In this document: positions 42,687 through 51,539 of the stretch, piece after piece
How positions within the stretch are numbered: position 1 is the first letter of the stretch
How the letters are laid out: each line of letters begins with the position of its first letter
Notes under the pieces: generated by a model
What the model was told of the DNA's origin: nothing
What the model saw: only the letters and a program-made list of their open reading frames with translations
Database searches by the model: none
Position numbers and translations under genes: made by a program
Assembly (NCBI GenBank): GCA_902786015.1
Contig: CADAAU010000006.1
Location: 97,252-161,251 of the forward strand
Direction of reading: 5' to 3'
DNA length: 64,000 nucleotides
DNA from: an uncultured Coriobacteriaceae bacterium
Lineage (GTDB): Bacteria; Actinomycetota; Coriobacteriia; Coriobacteriales; Atopobiaceae

Positions 42687-43383
42687 CTAGTCGTCATCAT
42701 TCGCCGCAAAGCCCGTCACCCGGACCTCGCGCCCGTCCATGAGGACGCGCATCGCGAGCTCGTCCACAAGCTCGCGCCACCCAGCGATCGGCAGGCCGCC
42801 TCCCATGTTGGCCCGCATAGACTCGTCTATCTCGCCGACGCTCGCGCGCACCTCGCGCAGCACGTCGCGGACGTCGTGAAGGCGCGGGACGCACTGGGCT
42901 ATCCGCCGCTTCCCCATCCCAGCCTGAATAATCGTAAGTCGCCTGTGGGTCAACGTGATTAGCACCGAGGTAATACCGGCTATTCCATCCGAAGAGCCCT
43001 TGATCGAATGTGTCATCCCACGCAGCAATCGCTCCTTGGCGTCTGGTCATCACGGTGGACTGCCTAGAAACGTCATCTGCAGCAAAGCGTGCATCCAAAA
43101 CCGCACCGTCATCAGACTTGATGTAAAACCGTATCTCCTCCTCGTCGGCATTCTGGCACAGGATGTCGCTCACCGAACCAAGCCTTACGAGACCAGCGTT
43201 GATACGCAGCTTCTCCAAGTTTCGAGCACCACCCCACCAATAGCTCTGGCGAAGGAGAAGGAGCGCCTGAAGAACGGACGACTTTCCCATACCATTCATC
43301 TCAAAGAAGAGGCTGAGCCCGCCAAGCGGCAGCGATACCTTTCGTAAGGACTTGAAGTTCTCTATCTGCAAATAATCAATCAC
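42687..43383 (-). pseudogene. AAA ATPase (DUF3696-like), frameshifted and shortened
   Basis: ATG 43383 overlaps the stop of the DUF262 relic (ATGA). Residues 1-145 read as an OLD/SMC-type ATPase: F-K-S-L-R-K-V-S-L, then N-G-M-G-K-S-S-V-L-Q-A-L-L-L-L-R (Walker A). After about residue 148 the frame turns to Arg-rich nonsense, while a second frame carries a plausible C-terminus (R-I-A-Q-C-V-P-R-L-H-D-V, A-G-W-R-E-L-V-D-E-L) to 42687. Walker B and the signature are missing, so a deletion and a frameshift occurred. Originally half of a DUF262/ATPase pair, often seen in defence islands. Confidence 0.7.
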
Positions 43384-43899
43384 TGGGTTATCACCTTATC
43401 AATCATAGCTTGGAGCATCTCGTGGCGCTTCCTCACGCTGGTCCTCTTGGCCGTGCCGCTCGTGATGACCCCAACAAACTCTTCATTGTGAAGCAGCAAG
43501 TCATATTGCGCTAGGAAGGCCTGGTGCCGTGCGGTGAGCGCAGCGTACTGATCGCAACTCAGATTTGCCAAAGCAACGGAAGTGCACTCGAGCAGCGGTT
43601 TGTTGATGGCACCGTATCTCCCATCTTGGTTGATCTTGCGAAATGCAATATCACCAAGAAGCTCATGAGATCGTCTCATGGACGCGAGAAATGCCTCCCC
43701 CGTCGTGGACGAACGGTGCGACAGCGTGAAGCACATCCCTGAACTTTCCGCCAGTGCCCTTTTTCGGAAGCACGACGTCTGCAACCGCAAGCGCCACCTC
43801 CAGTATCATTCTCTGATTTTCGGGCTCCTGCATCCACTTCAAGCCGCCGTCGGCAAACTCCTGCAATGGGTTCGTGTTGGAATCCTTGCGCTCTCTCTA
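43380..43899 (-). pseudogene. DUF262-family C-terminal relic, frameshifted
   Basis: The part 43380..~43690 (I-N-Q-D-G-R-Y-G-A-I-N-K-P-L-L-E, S-V-A-L-A-N-L-S, F-V-G-V-I-T-S-G-T, V-R-K-R-H) fits the C-terminus of DUF262 proteins. Its direct upstream continuation (G-L-K-W-M-Q-E-P-E-N-Q, V-L-P-K-K-G-T-G-G-K-F-R-D-V-L-H) is in another frame up to 43899, where it meets the end of the macro-domain gene. The GmrS-like N-terminal domain is absent. Confidence 0.65.
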
Positions 43900-44769
43900 G
43901 TGCTCGCTGCCCTTGACAACCTGGGCCTGATGCACGTCCTGGTCGAGTACGCGCATCTGGTCGATGACCTCCTCCACCTGATATCCCCGATTCCTTATCC
44001 TCTGCGTTATGCCGCTGTCGAAGGTGACGAGGTGGGCCTCATACAGCAAGTTCTTTGGCTGGTAGCGCGATATCGACTCGACCGCAATGTCTATGGCGAG
44101 GTCAGGGTCGAAGCCGTTGTTGCCTGAGACCAACACGGGAAAAGCGATGCTTTTGAATCCCGCCTCATCAGCAAGCGTGAGGGCGGAGACATAGGACTTG
44201 CACAGTTCCTCGTAGCACCGGCGCGGGTCATCGTCCCTCCATTTGGGCACAATGGTGTGCATAATCGTCTTCGCGGGAAGCGCGTAAGCGCGGGTGAGAA
44301 TGAACACCCCGGGGACGAGTCGCTGACCCTTCCTCTTTGCCTCCTCGAACCTCATGGCACACTCCGCCTCGAGCTCCTCGCGACCCGCAGCTTCGAACAG
44401 CGCCATCGAGGCGCCGGTTCCAACGAGGAGCCTCCAGTTAGCCGGCAGGATCACAACGTCCACTGACATCTTTGCTATGTCGTTCCGCTCGACCTTGAAG
44501 TCCATGTTTCCCCACGAACCAGTATTGGTGGCCCTGAACTTCGCGAACTCGTCAACGACCGTCTCTTCCTCTTTTGGTCTCGCCACAGACCTGATGACAT
44601 CGGCCACATTGTCCGTTGTGTTCTTCACTGCCGACGCCATGGCATTCACCGCTGAACCGTCTATCACTGCAGTCGCAGCTCCACCCACTGTGTCCATCGC
44701 CGCTGTGGCTGCACCACCTACCGTGTCAGCAACAGCAGACGAGGCACCGCCAGCTGCGTCGCCCACCAC
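43897..44769 (-). CDS. macro-domain protein with Ala/Thr-rich N-terminal repeats
   Basis: 290 aa as written. An amphipathic, LEA-like Ala/Val/Thr-rich stretch (~1-70, with D-T-V-G-G-A-A-T-A repeated) precedes a macro domain (~95-250): V-D-V-V-I-L-P-A-N, L-L-V-G-T-G-A-S-M-A-L-F-E-A-A-G, L-P-A-K-T-I-M-H-T-I-V-P-K-W and S-I-A-F-P-V-L-V-S-G-N-N-G. Macro domains bind or hydrolyse ADP-ribose adducts. No ADP-ribosyltransferase partner such as DarT is seen nearby. The true N-terminus was probably at 44916 and is now broken by two G-tract indels, so the annotated start (GTG 44769) may be artificial. Confidence 0.72.
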   Translation of the reverse strand: MVGDAAGGASSAVADTVGGAATAAMDTVGGAATAVIDGSAVNAMASAVKNTTDNVADVIRSVARPKEEETVVDEFAKFRATNTGSWGNMDFKVERNDIAKMSVDVVILPANWRLLVGTGASMALFEAAGREELEAECAMRFEEAKRKGQRLVPGVFILTRAYALPAKTIMHTIVPKWRDDDPRRCYEELCKSYVSALTLADEAGFKSIAFPVLVSGNNGFDPDLAIDIAVESISRYQPKNLLYEAHLVTFDSGITQRIRNRGYQVEEVIDQMRVLDQDVHQAQVVKGSEH

Positions 44770-44916
44770 TGACGCGACACCGCTAGCCGTATCAGCTACC
44801 GCCCGTATCTGTCACCGCCTTGGCAGCGTTTTCCACCGTATCCTTCGCCGCGGAAGCGGCATTGTCTACAGCTCCCCCACCGATTCCACGATCTTCCCAA
44901 AGTCGAACAGGCCCAT
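44770..44916 (-). pseudogene. disrupted 5' end of the macro-domain gene
   Basis: ATG 44916 has AGGAGG and encodes M-G-L-F-D-F-G-K-I-V-E-S-V-G before a stop. The missing continuation (A-V-D-N-A-A-S-A-A-K-D-T-V-E-N-A-A-K-A-V-T-D-T) is present in a neighbouring frame. One base lost in a G-run near 44875 and one base gained in a G-run near 44805 would explain it; the frame then returns to that of 43897..44769. Confidence 0.65.
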
Positions 44917-44925
44917 TGCAACCTC

Positions 44926-45167
44926 CTAGAGGATAAAGTCGTCGTCCGAAAACATGAGATCATCGAACTCTTCTTGATTGGTGAACCGCGACTCCCTTCC
45001 CAGGAGCCGTTGTATCGTAACGTTGCCACGCATAACAGGGTCGGAGTCACCCGAGGCAAATCCCTGATCCATCATCGCAAACCCTTCGAAGAACGTCTGC
45101 AGGTCTTCGGCGATATAGGCAATTCGGTCTCCTTAAGCCCGGGGAGTGATGCGAACTCATATGCCAT
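44926..45167 (-). pseudogene. small acidic protein gene with one-base deletion
   Basis: ATG 45167 (AAGGGTG upstream) begins M-A-Y-E-F-A-S-L-P-G-L-K-E-T-E, then shifts. The other frame continues A-Y-I-A-E-D-L-Q-T-F-F-E-G-F and ends E-E-F-D-D-L-M-F-S-D-D-D-F-I-L. A single base restored in the TT near 45122 gives an ~80-aa acidic protein. Family not recognised. It overlaps the stop of the preceding small gene and precedes the macro gene, forming a small operon. Confidence 0.5.
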
Positions 45168-45339
45168 AGAGAGAAACACCCTTTGAATACCCGTAGTCCT
45201 CCTTACTCGCCTTGTTCGTATAGCGATCTAGCTCCTCTTCAATGCGAGCCAAATCGTCGTTGAGCTTGAGGTCGACAGCCGATGCTCCCGTTGGAAGATT
45301 CGAAATGTCAACGAGCATGATTTCCTGATCATCGAGCAT
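45157..45339 (-). CDS. small hypothetical protein upstream of the macro-domain cluster
   Basis: 60 aa from ATG 45339 (GTGGGG 10 bases upstream; TTG 45357 is an alternative). Mainly acidic and probably helical in the middle (D-L-A-R-I-E-E-E-L-D-R-Y), ending Y-G-Y-S-K-G-V-S-L-Y-G-I. It overlaps the next gene by 11 bp. Not recognised. Confidence 0.5.
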   Translation of the reverse strand: MLDDQEIMLVDISNLPTGASAVDLKLNDDLARIEEELDRYTNKASKEDYGYSKGVSLYGI

Positions 45340-45539
45340 TCTCGAGACACCCCACAAGGCCTGACTACAATGACGTCATTAAGACAGTATCCAACCAATA
45401 TCTATGAGTATAGAGCCATCAAAGCTCTATGAAAACAATATAGTACTTTAATCCTTGGATGAGCTCAAGCAGACAGTTCGACGGAAATGCGTGAGGTCAG
45501 TATGTAATGGTGACGAAGCGTGGACGCCAAGATGACTTG

Positions 45540-47066
45540 CTAGTTTGGCAGCACGTAATGCGCGTTTCTGTTGCTCCCACGACGTTCCAACAGCCCGGCG
45601 TCGACCAAAGCCGCCAGTACATCCCTCGCACGAGATGGTTTGAGACCGAGCTTTACTCCCACCTCTCTAGTTGTAATGGAAGGCGTATCATATAGCATTG
45701 ATAGAACCTCACGAGCGCGTTTCTCGCCACCGATTGCAGCCAATCGCCGATTTATCGCCGATTTATCGCCGATTGTCGCCAGTCGACGATTTATCGCCGA
45801 ATTCTCTTCGACCGTAGAGCCATCACCGACGGCGTTGCGATTGCCGTGCAAAGGATCCAGCCTCTTGCCAAACTCGTCGAGGCTCATGCGATAGACATTC
45901 ACGCGGAAGTCCTCGTCATCCACCAGGAACTCGGGCTCGCGAAGCCCAAAGGCCACGATCTGGTCCCTCGCGCGCCGAAGCCCCGTGCCCCAGTTCTCGA
46001 TGAGCCTCATGTAATGGAACGCCTGCGCCAAGGCGTGGTTGCGTATCTCGGACCGGCCGTCGAGCGCCTTCTGGAGCGTGAGGCCGCGTTTGAGGCCTCC
46101 CGGGGAGCTTATCTCCAGCCGGTCGTCGAACAGACATACCTGCACGCACGAGCTTATGAGATACGAGCGATGCAGAATGGCATTTGTTATGAGCTCTCGG
46201 ATGGGCCACATCGGGATCTCGTACTCGTCCCGCCGTACGAGCTGGTCGAAGTTCGCGCCCATGTTTATCTTGGAGAGCACATACTGATAAGCCTGTTCGA
46301 CCTGGTCGACCACGCTGCCGTCGAACTCTCGGCGATCGAGAAAGACGGACCGCCCTGTGCCTCGAAACACGCCGCACTGCACACGCCATGCGAACTCGTA
46401 TCCTTCGCCCGTAAGCAGGGCGTACGCGTTTGTGGGTAGCAGTTCGCCCTCCCGCTCGAGAATTACGCCCCACTTTATAAGTTGGTTCTTGGTGACGGGC
46501 TTGACTGCCCTGCGCTCACGCTCGTCGCGGGAGTTCTCCAGCGCGACATCCCGCATGCGCGCACAGAGCGCCTCGACGCCCGCCTCGGTCAACTCCACGT
46601 CGCGGTTGGGCATGCGGTCGAACCCACGCGGCGAGTTCTCGACCATGATCTCCCGAGCGTAGTCCAGGTCGGCGGGGCGCGAGGTGGCTCCGACGCGCGT
46701 GTACACGCCCCTCTCCAGGCCCAGGCTCTTGAGGTAGTACGGAACCTGCTGGCCGGCGGCAACCTCCACGACGATCACCGACTTGCCGTCCACTGTGCGC
46801 GCGTAGATGCTGGGGACGATGGTCGGCGCGCAGGCGTCACCGATGGCGTTTGCGATGGCGTCCATCTCTTGGGGAACCTCTTCGTCCGCGATACCCACGA
46901 CCTCGCGAGACTTGTCGTCCACGCCAAAGACGAGGCACCCTCCATGGCCGTTCGCGAATGCCACCACGGTCCGGAGATACTTCTTCGCGTCCTTAGGGCG
47001 CGCGACTTTGTATTCTATGCAATCCGATTCCCCGCCAAACAGGTCATTCAGGTCCATGTCTCGCAT
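45540..47066 (-). CDS. AlbA_2 (Schlafen-type) domain ATP-binding protein 1
   Basis: 508 aa. N-terminal AlbA_2 domain (E-Y-K-V-A-R at 18; A-F-A-N-G-H-G-G-C-L-V-F-G-V-D-D), a middle domain with R-E-L-I-T-N-A-I-L-H-R-S-Y (~300) and E-N-W-G-T-G-L-R-R-A-R (~370) typical of the COG2865 GHKL-like ATP-binding part, a linker with two copies of S-A-I-N-R-R-L-A-x-I-G, and a C-terminal winged helix (R-E-V-G-V-K-L-G-L-K-P-S-R-A-R-D-V-L). Such proteins are predicted DNA-binding regulators, common in defence islands. One of three in this window; they are only distantly related to each other. AGGTGA precedes the ATG. Confidence 0.85.
   Translation of the reverse strand: MRDMDLNDLFGGESDCIEYKVARPKDAKKYLRTVVAFANGHGGCLVFGVDDKSREVVGIADEEVPQEMDAIANAIGDACAPTIVPSIYARTVDGKSVIVVEVAAGQQVPYYLKSLGLERGVYTRVGATSRPADLDYAREIMVENSPRGFDRMPNRDVELTEAGVEALCARMRDVALENSRDERERRAVKPVTKNQLIKWGVILEREGELLPTNAYALLTGEGYEFAWRVQCGVFRGTGRSVFLDRREFDGSVVDQVEQAYQYVLSKINMGANFDQLVRRDEYEIPMWPIRELITNAILHRSYLISSCVQVCLFDDRLEISSPGGLKRGLTLQKALDGRSEIRNHALAQAFHYMRLIENWGTGLRRARDQIVAFGLREPEFLVDDEDFRVNVYRMSLDEFGKRLDPLHGNRNAVGDGSTVEENSAINRRLATIGDKSAINRRLAAIGGEKRAREVLSMLYDTPSITTREVGVKLGLKPSRARDVLAALVDAGLLERRGSNRNAHYVLPN
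45748..45803 (+). repeat. 11-bp tandem repeats inside the AlbA_2 gene 1
   Basis: CGATTT/ATCGC units start at 45748, 45759 and 45770 (11-bp period) and again at 45787 and 45798. They encode the S-A-I-N-R-R-L-A linker copies; the 39-bp offset between copies keeps the frame. Each unit contains the small palindrome CGAT-TT-ATCG. Confidence 0.8.
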
Positions 47067-47235
47067 GCTATTTCACCTGCTACTCGCCAATCCATCCGCA
47101 ATCGTCACCCCGCAAATCATATCGCGTCACATCGCTGTAAACAAACTGCTTTCACCCTCAAGCACCTACCTGCACTTTCATGGAAGCTTATGGAGAAAAA
47201 CATTCACGACGTGCTATAGGCTCCAACCATGCATT

Positions 47236-47365
47236 TGACCCCGAGGGCGAGTAGGAGTGGACGGTTCAGCTCGGAGACGAGGATGCGTTTCAAAACGCGC
47301 TCCGTGACGGCTATCTGGTACGGCCTCATGAGGCTGACCGACCGACTCGGCTCGTCGGCCATGAC
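47236..47365 (-). pseudogene. possible type I restriction HsdR fragment
   Basis: About 40 codons: A-D-E-P-S-R-S-V-S-L-M-R-P-Y-Q-I-A-V-T-E-R-V-L-K-R-I. The M-R-P-Y-Q-I-A-x-x-E segment resembles the start of the helicase domain of type I R subunits. No start and no continuation. Low certainty. Confidence 0.35.
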
Positions 47366-47471
47366 TTGACCTTCCTTGGCGTGGCATCCCGGCAGCTGCT
47401 ACGTCATCATTTTAACAGACGCATGCCGCATCATCACACCGTTCGCCACCGTGAGACACACCCGCGCCACG

Positions 47472-48065
47472 TCACTCACCCGATGCTTCCAATCCCTTGA
47501 CCTGCTCGGCGAGCGCGTCGCGCTCCCCCATCACCGCACTAAGCCGCGCCCGCAGATTGGCCAGGCGTAAGCGCGTCATCCGGCAGGACGAAGCGCCAGT
47601 CCCTAGTACGAGGTCGGATATCGTACGCTCCATCTTCGTAACCGGCACGTCTTGTTGAAACACGACGTCCTCGCGTGCGACGATGCGCTTCCCAAACCTC
47701 GCTAGCCGATTCCTCGTATTGAACCTCTTGGGAGCGTAAAGGCGATAAGGTGAGGGGTGAAAGTCGCCGACGCCCGTGAGGGACGCCGCCGTCTGCCCTC
47801 CGACCACGATGCCGTCCCAAGCCGTAAAACGCATTCGTTCGTACGTGAACAAAGAGGGGTCCGTGAGTTTCCATACTGCCACAAGCTCATCGGTGTAGGA
47901 TGATTCCGACCCAACCATGCGATACGCTCCCCGCATCACTCTCTGAAGCCGACCAGACTCAACTACATCGTGCAGTGCGTCTCGCGTTACGCCCACGCGT
48001 TCGGCCTGCGCGGTAGTGAACACCCCTTCGGATTCCGACAGCTCGGCAATCGACGCGATGGTCAC
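47472..48065 (-). pseudogene. divergent AbiEi-like antitoxin fragment with replaced C-terminus
   Basis: The part V-T-I-A-S-I-A-E-L-S-E-S-E-G-V-F-T-T-A-Q-A to V-T-K-M-E-R-T-I-S-D-L-V-L-G follows the two AbiEi proteins at 54558 and 61486 throughout (wHTH start, R-G-A-Y-R-M, V-V-G-G-x-T-A-A). After that the AbiEi C-terminus is missing, replaced by ~35 residues of a coiled-coil (R-L-A-N-L-R-A-R-L-S-A-V-M-G-E-R-D-A-L-A-E-Q-V). No AbiEii follows. The reading frame is open upstream into the next relic. Confidence 0.6.
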
Positions 48066-48068
48066 ACG

Positions 48069-48489
48069 GTGGTAGCAGGAAGCGAAGAAGCAGCCATCGA
48101 GCGTATAGTAGTCGTCGAATCTGGGGTCGAGCTCCACGTCCTTGTACGGTTTGACCGCCTTCCGCTCTCCCTCGGCACGTCAGGAGACCAGCCAGCTGAA
48201 CCCATAGCTCTCGATTTGCGCGTAAAAGGCCGAGAGCTCCGAGTTGGCGGGGCCCCAGTCCATCTGGAAGTCGTACGTGAGCCACCACCAGTCTGTCGTG
48301 TAAGGCTCGCACCTTAGCCAACTGGTATCGCATGGACTCGTATATCCTCGGCTGCAGGTACCGCTGGTTCTCGATGCCGTCGTGCTTGCCGGCGAGTCCG
48401 AAGTCCCTTATCGAGAAGTCCGCCTCCTCGCCCTCGAAGTCAAATCCGAAGGCCTCGGAGAGCGAGAGGTCGAGGTCCATGGCGTCCAA
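48069..48489 (-). pseudogene. decayed hypothetical gene
   Basis: Starts as M-D-L-D-L-S-L-S-E-A-F-G-F-D-F-E-G-E (ATG 48480 or the codon at 48489), shifts frame near 48310 into C-E-P-Y-T-T-D-W-W-W-L-T-Y-D-F-Q-M, meets an in-frame stop at 48180..48182 and runs on into the AbiEi-like relic. Looks like real coding sequence, family not recognised. Confidence 0.5.
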
Positions 48490-48659
48490 TTGGCACCTTC
48501 GCCTTTCTGCAGGTCAGGGACGAAAAATCGTCGCGGGGAGAGATTCCGCTACCCGCGAATGCAGCAGCCGTCGCCCGTGGGGAGGGGATGCCCCCACCCA
48601 CCTATAACGCCACCGCCACGACGAACGCCCCGCCTCGTAGACCCAATCCCTCCGCATGA

Positions 48660-49376
48660 TCACGGGTGATGATAGAGCACGGTGGTAGACTCGACGCTTC
48701 GCATCGCAAATGGGTACGAATGGCGGTCCCTCTCTGCACAATATATCCAATTCGCGGTAATGTCGGCGGCTCGTATGAGCGTTACCGAACGCGGGTCGAG
48801 GTAGCGGACCGGAATCTTCGGGAAGCTTGGCGAGAACACGGGGTCATGGAACGTTCCCCACTCAGGATTGTACATGCCGAGACGAAACTCCTCGTCAATC
48901 GATTGGCTCAGGTTGTATTTCCCCTCCGTCGAGGATGAGTGCTCGTCTACGAAGACGACTATCTGGTCTATGTCCTGCTTCGACGCAATCCCCCGGTTCA
49001 CGACTCCCAAGACGCCTTTCTTGACGCCCATCTTGAGTGCCCAGTCCATGTAGCGCTGCTTGGATCCCTTGGAAGCAAAGACGTAATCATGCAGCCTCTT
49101 TTGGTCAACCACAACACCGAACTGAACGCACTGGCTCTTTTGGAGAAGGGCAAAAAGCCGTTTCCGCTCTTTCATTCTGAGATGGCAGACCTTTAGCTCG
49201 TAATCATCGCCGAACCTAGACGCATTCCTTCGGATGTCGTTTTCGATCGCGGAATACTTGCGCTCCAGATCGCGCTTTGCGGAGTCCCCGGGAACAACGA
49301 GGCCGCCATACACAAAGAGGTCGTTGTGCTCCTTGTCGAAGGTTCCCGACTCGTCTGCGTAGATATAGAGCTTCAT
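48660..49376 (-). CDS. DUF3800 domain protein
   Basis: 238 aa from ATG 49376. N-terminal Y-I-Y-A-D-E-S-G-T-F, then F-V-Y-G-G-L-V-V, and later V-V-F-V-D-E-H-S-S and I-R-A-A-D-I-T-A-N match DUF3800, a family with an RNase H-like arrangement of acidic residues. Function unknown; often found in phage and defence regions. It is unusual in having a rho-independent terminator hairpin ending only 13 bp before the start codon, in a structured leader. Confidence 0.8.
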   Translation of the reverse strand: MKLYIYADESGTFDKEHNDLFVYGGLVVPGDSAKRDLERKYSAIENDIRRNASRFGDDYELKVCHLRMKERKRLFALLQKSQCVQFGVVVDQKRLHDYVFASKGSKQRYMDWALKMGVKKGVLGVVNRGIASKQDIDQIVVFVDEHSSSTEGKYNLSQSIDEEFRLGMYNPEWGTFHDPVFSPSFPKIPVRYLDPRSVTLIRAADITANWIYCAERDRHSYPFAMRSVESTTVLYHHP

Positions 49377-49520
49377 GTCATCCCATCCGAAAAAAGAGGG
49401 GCCGCCTAATGATAGGCAGCCCTCGAAAAAGCCCCAGGTCCGGCGCCGGCACACGACGCTTAAGCTTTCGCTCGGTTGCCCGGGTACGCAGCCCGAATCT
49501 CTTCGCCTGCAATTAGAGTC
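49377..49520 (-). ncRNA. candidate structured leader RNA upstream of DUF3800
   Basis: The minus-strand leader carries several possible helices: CGGG/CCCG around 49480, AGC-GAAAGC/GCTTAAGC near 49460, the palindrome CCGGCGCCGG near 49445, and the GAGGGCTGCCT hairpin with T6 beside the start codon. Conserved RNA motifs upstream of DUF3800 genes (the DUF3800 RNA motifs found by comparative genomics) are known; whether this is one of them cannot be decided by eye. Confidence 0.35.
49390..49424 (-). terminator. rho-independent terminator in the DUF3800 leader
   Basis: On the minus strand GAGGGCTGCCTA and TAGGCGGCCCCTC form a stem with one mismatch or bulge, directly followed by TTTTTT. The T-run ends 13 bp before the ATG at 49376, too close to belong to a separate upstream gene, which suggests attenuation. 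Confidence 0.65.
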
Positions 49521-49726
49521 TACCCACTTGACGCGCGAATTACAACGTGATTCTCCCGTTTGTCCGTTAGGCTGGTGTTGCGCAGGCGCAGACGTTACAC
49601 GAGGCTCGCGTTTGGCTAGCAGGCGCAAGCAGTCCCCAAGAAGCACCAAAAGGCGCCCCGGAACCACGTCCGAAGCGCCTGGAGGATCGCGCAGTCTTGT
49701 AGCGGTCCCACTCCCAGTCTAGTGCG

Positions 49727-49772
49727 GCTATTGCCGCCACCACGGTTCGTTATGGTCCCAGCGTTTGCCCGA
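49727..49772 (+). repeat. degenerate copy of the attachment-site right flank
   Basis: CCCAGTC, TGCGGCTATT, CCGCCA, GTTCGTTA and GTCCCAG follow in the same order as in 51469..51533, directly right of the tRNA-Pro fragment there. The tRNA part itself is barely recognisable here. The rest of 49540..49880 shows no gene. Confidence 0.55.
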
Positions 49773-49880
49773 AGCGCTCATTCAAAACTGCTGGGCTCGA
49801 GCGTTGGATGACGTAGGCCGGCAGAGCTGATGCGCATCCAGATGCCTACGAGACTTGACCGCAGAGTCTCTGGCATCTGC

Positions 49881-51125
49881 CTACATCGTCTGTTGCCTAA
49901 TGCCAAGCAGGTCAAGCGCTTTGCATGTTAGGACGAATCTCAACGGGCTTTTCGTGACTGGCTCGATGAGGTTTTTCTCTTCAAGTAGCCTAGAGTACTT
50001 TCTCGCTGTGCCGGCGGAGCACTCCAAGCAGTCAGCTAGCTCGGCAAGCCGTACGCTGGGCACCGATGTAAAAAGATGGACCTGCGAAAACAGATACAAC
50101 AACGATCTCTCCTGATCACATATGCCCAAGTCGCGTTGCGCCGAATCGAGACGGTTTGCAGCAGATTCTAGCTGCGACTTCTTTTCCCGAAGGCTGGAAT
50201 CCAACTCCTCCTGGGCTTGCCTCACGAGTTCGAGCATGCTTATGACAAAAAAGGTTAGTTCCCCGTGCATCAGGGGGTGCTCCGCCCGTTTGAAGGCTCG
50301 ATAGTAAGCGTCCTTGTTCTCGAATATGATGCGCGACAACGAAAGGGAAGTGAGAAGTGATAGCGGTTCGCTCAGCCAGAGAGCGAGCAGGTACCGTCCC
50401 GTTCTTCCATTCCCATCGTAAAACGGATGTATGTACTCAAACACGAAGTGGCCGATTATGGAGCTGTATATCTGCGGCACTTCATCTGAGTTCGCAAGCT
50501 CGAGCATTCGCTTAGCGGCATCTATAATTCGACTTTCCGGATAGAGTCCAGCGTGCACCTCAATCCCGGATTCGTTGTAGATGGCCACCTCTCTACGACG
50601 AAAGACCTTGCCGTCTGGCACGTCTTCTCCCAAGTCTTCTCCTCTCATCACTTGGTCATAAATCGAACGAATCTCTTCGGGGGTTGTGGGAACGATGCTG
50701 TTTGGCCCAGTTAGGTTCAGGTATAGCTTTACGAGTTCGGCGAATCGCCTCGCCTTTATCGCCTCCGCGCTCTCGCGATGCATTTCCAAAACATCGTTGA
50801 TCTGCTGTCTCGTACTATGTACTCCCTCAAGCTCGTTTGTGCTGACGACTTCCCTAATGATCAGATCTCGGATGAGCGCCCCCGTGGCTACCTGCGGCAG
50901 GTCGCTGGCGAGCTTCGAAATGACTCTCTCGAAGCGAAGGACGGTCTCCGAGAGCACCGAAAGCTCTCTCGGAACGGCCATGAACAACTCGCCGCCGTCC
51001 GTGATGATGCCTGTCCGAAAGGCAGAGTCGGCGCTGCGCCTCTCATCGGCGAGCGCTGTGTACCTGGTGAATCTCTCGTTCGACCTATCTGCATGGAATA
51101 GGGCTTTAAGCGTTCTGTATTGCAT
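49881..51125 (-). CDS. Fic/DOC family protein (adenylyltransferase)
   Basis: 414 aa. Fic motif [12 protein letters not shown] near residue 230; the N-terminal inhibitory helix S-T-N-E-L-E-G near 95 has the (S/T)xxxE(G/N) form, so it is a self-inhibited class II Fic. A C-terminal winged helix (~350-414; [19 protein letters not shown]) suggests DNA binding, as in the Fic/wHTH regulators of this family. Expected reaction: AMP transfer to hydroxyl side chains. GGGAGA precedes the ATG. Stands alone inside the island. Confidence 0.9.
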   Translation of the reverse strand: MQYRTLKALFHADRSNERFTRYTALADERRSADSAFRTGIITDGGELFMAVPRELSVLSETVLRFERVISKLASDLPQVATGALIRDLIIREVVSTNELEGVHSTRQQINDVLEMHRESAEAIKARRFAELVKLYLNLTGPNSIVPTTPEEIRSIYDQVMRGEDLGEDVPDGKVFRRREVAIYNESGIEVHAGLYPESRIIDAAKRMLELANSDEVPQIYSSIIGHFVFEYIHPFYDGNGRTGRYLLALWLSEPLSLLTSLSLSRIIFENKDAYYRAFKRAEHPLMHGELTFFVISMLELVRQAQEELDSSLREKKSQLESAANRLDSAQRDLGICDQERSLLYLFSQVHLFTSVPSVRLAELADCLECSAGTARKYSRLLEEKNLIEPVTKSPLRFVLTCKALDLLGIRQQTM

Positions 51126-51339
51126 CAGAGTCTCCCGCTCCTATCAATCTGCCCAAGAGAATGATTGGTGAGTTTAGCAAATTCCTCGATTTTTGCAAAA
51201 CTGTCTGACCTCATACGCTGCGTGATTGACAAAAACGAACGTTCTTCGGGTCTTTGCCATGCTTTGCGCGGTCGATTTGGTCGGCAAATAAACGGTTGCA
51301 TGGCAAGCAGAGCGTGTAGACGCCTGTGGCATGCAGCAG

Positions 51340-51428
51340 CAGAAGCACCCCTTCGCTTTTTTGGTGGGCACCATGGTGGGCTTAGTAAAACAAGCCAGAG
51401 GAATAACCCATCTGACCAGCGAGTAAAC
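51340..51428 (+). repeat. left flank of attachment scar 1 (integrase-end relic)
   Basis: This ~88 bp (CACCCCTT, TTTTGGTGGGCACCA, GGTGGGC, CAGAGGAA-AACCC) is homologous to 61015..61103, the left flank of scar 4, including the remains of a hairpin. It suggests that both scars come from the same kind of element. The rest of 51126..51340 shows no gene. Confidence 0.6.
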
Positions 51429-51472
51429 TGGTCGGGTGAACTGGATTCGAAGGCGACCGCTTGACCCCCCAG
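51429..51472 (-). repeat. tRNA-Pro(GGG) 3'-half fragment, attachment scar 1
   Basis: On the minus strand it reads from the anticodon loop (CTGGGGGG) through the T-arm to TTCACCCGACCA. The T-arm is damaged by a short deletion, as in scar 2. No 5' half of the tRNA follows on the right. Confidence 0.7.
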
Positions 51473-51539
51473 TCAGATGCGGTTAGATGCGGCTATTCCC
51501 GCCAGTATAGTTCGTTAGTGTCCCAGTGTTTGTTCGCTG

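Noticed and set aside
43897..44769. DarTG toxin-antitoxin system
   Set aside because: The macro domain fits an ADP-ribose-binding protein, but there is no DarT-like ADP-ribosyltransferase gene next to it and the N-terminal Ala-rich repeats are not typical of DarG.
45748..45803. CRISPR array
   Set aside because: The units are 11 bp, contiguous and within a coding frame; there are no spacers and no cas genes. No CRISPR array was found elsewhere in the window.
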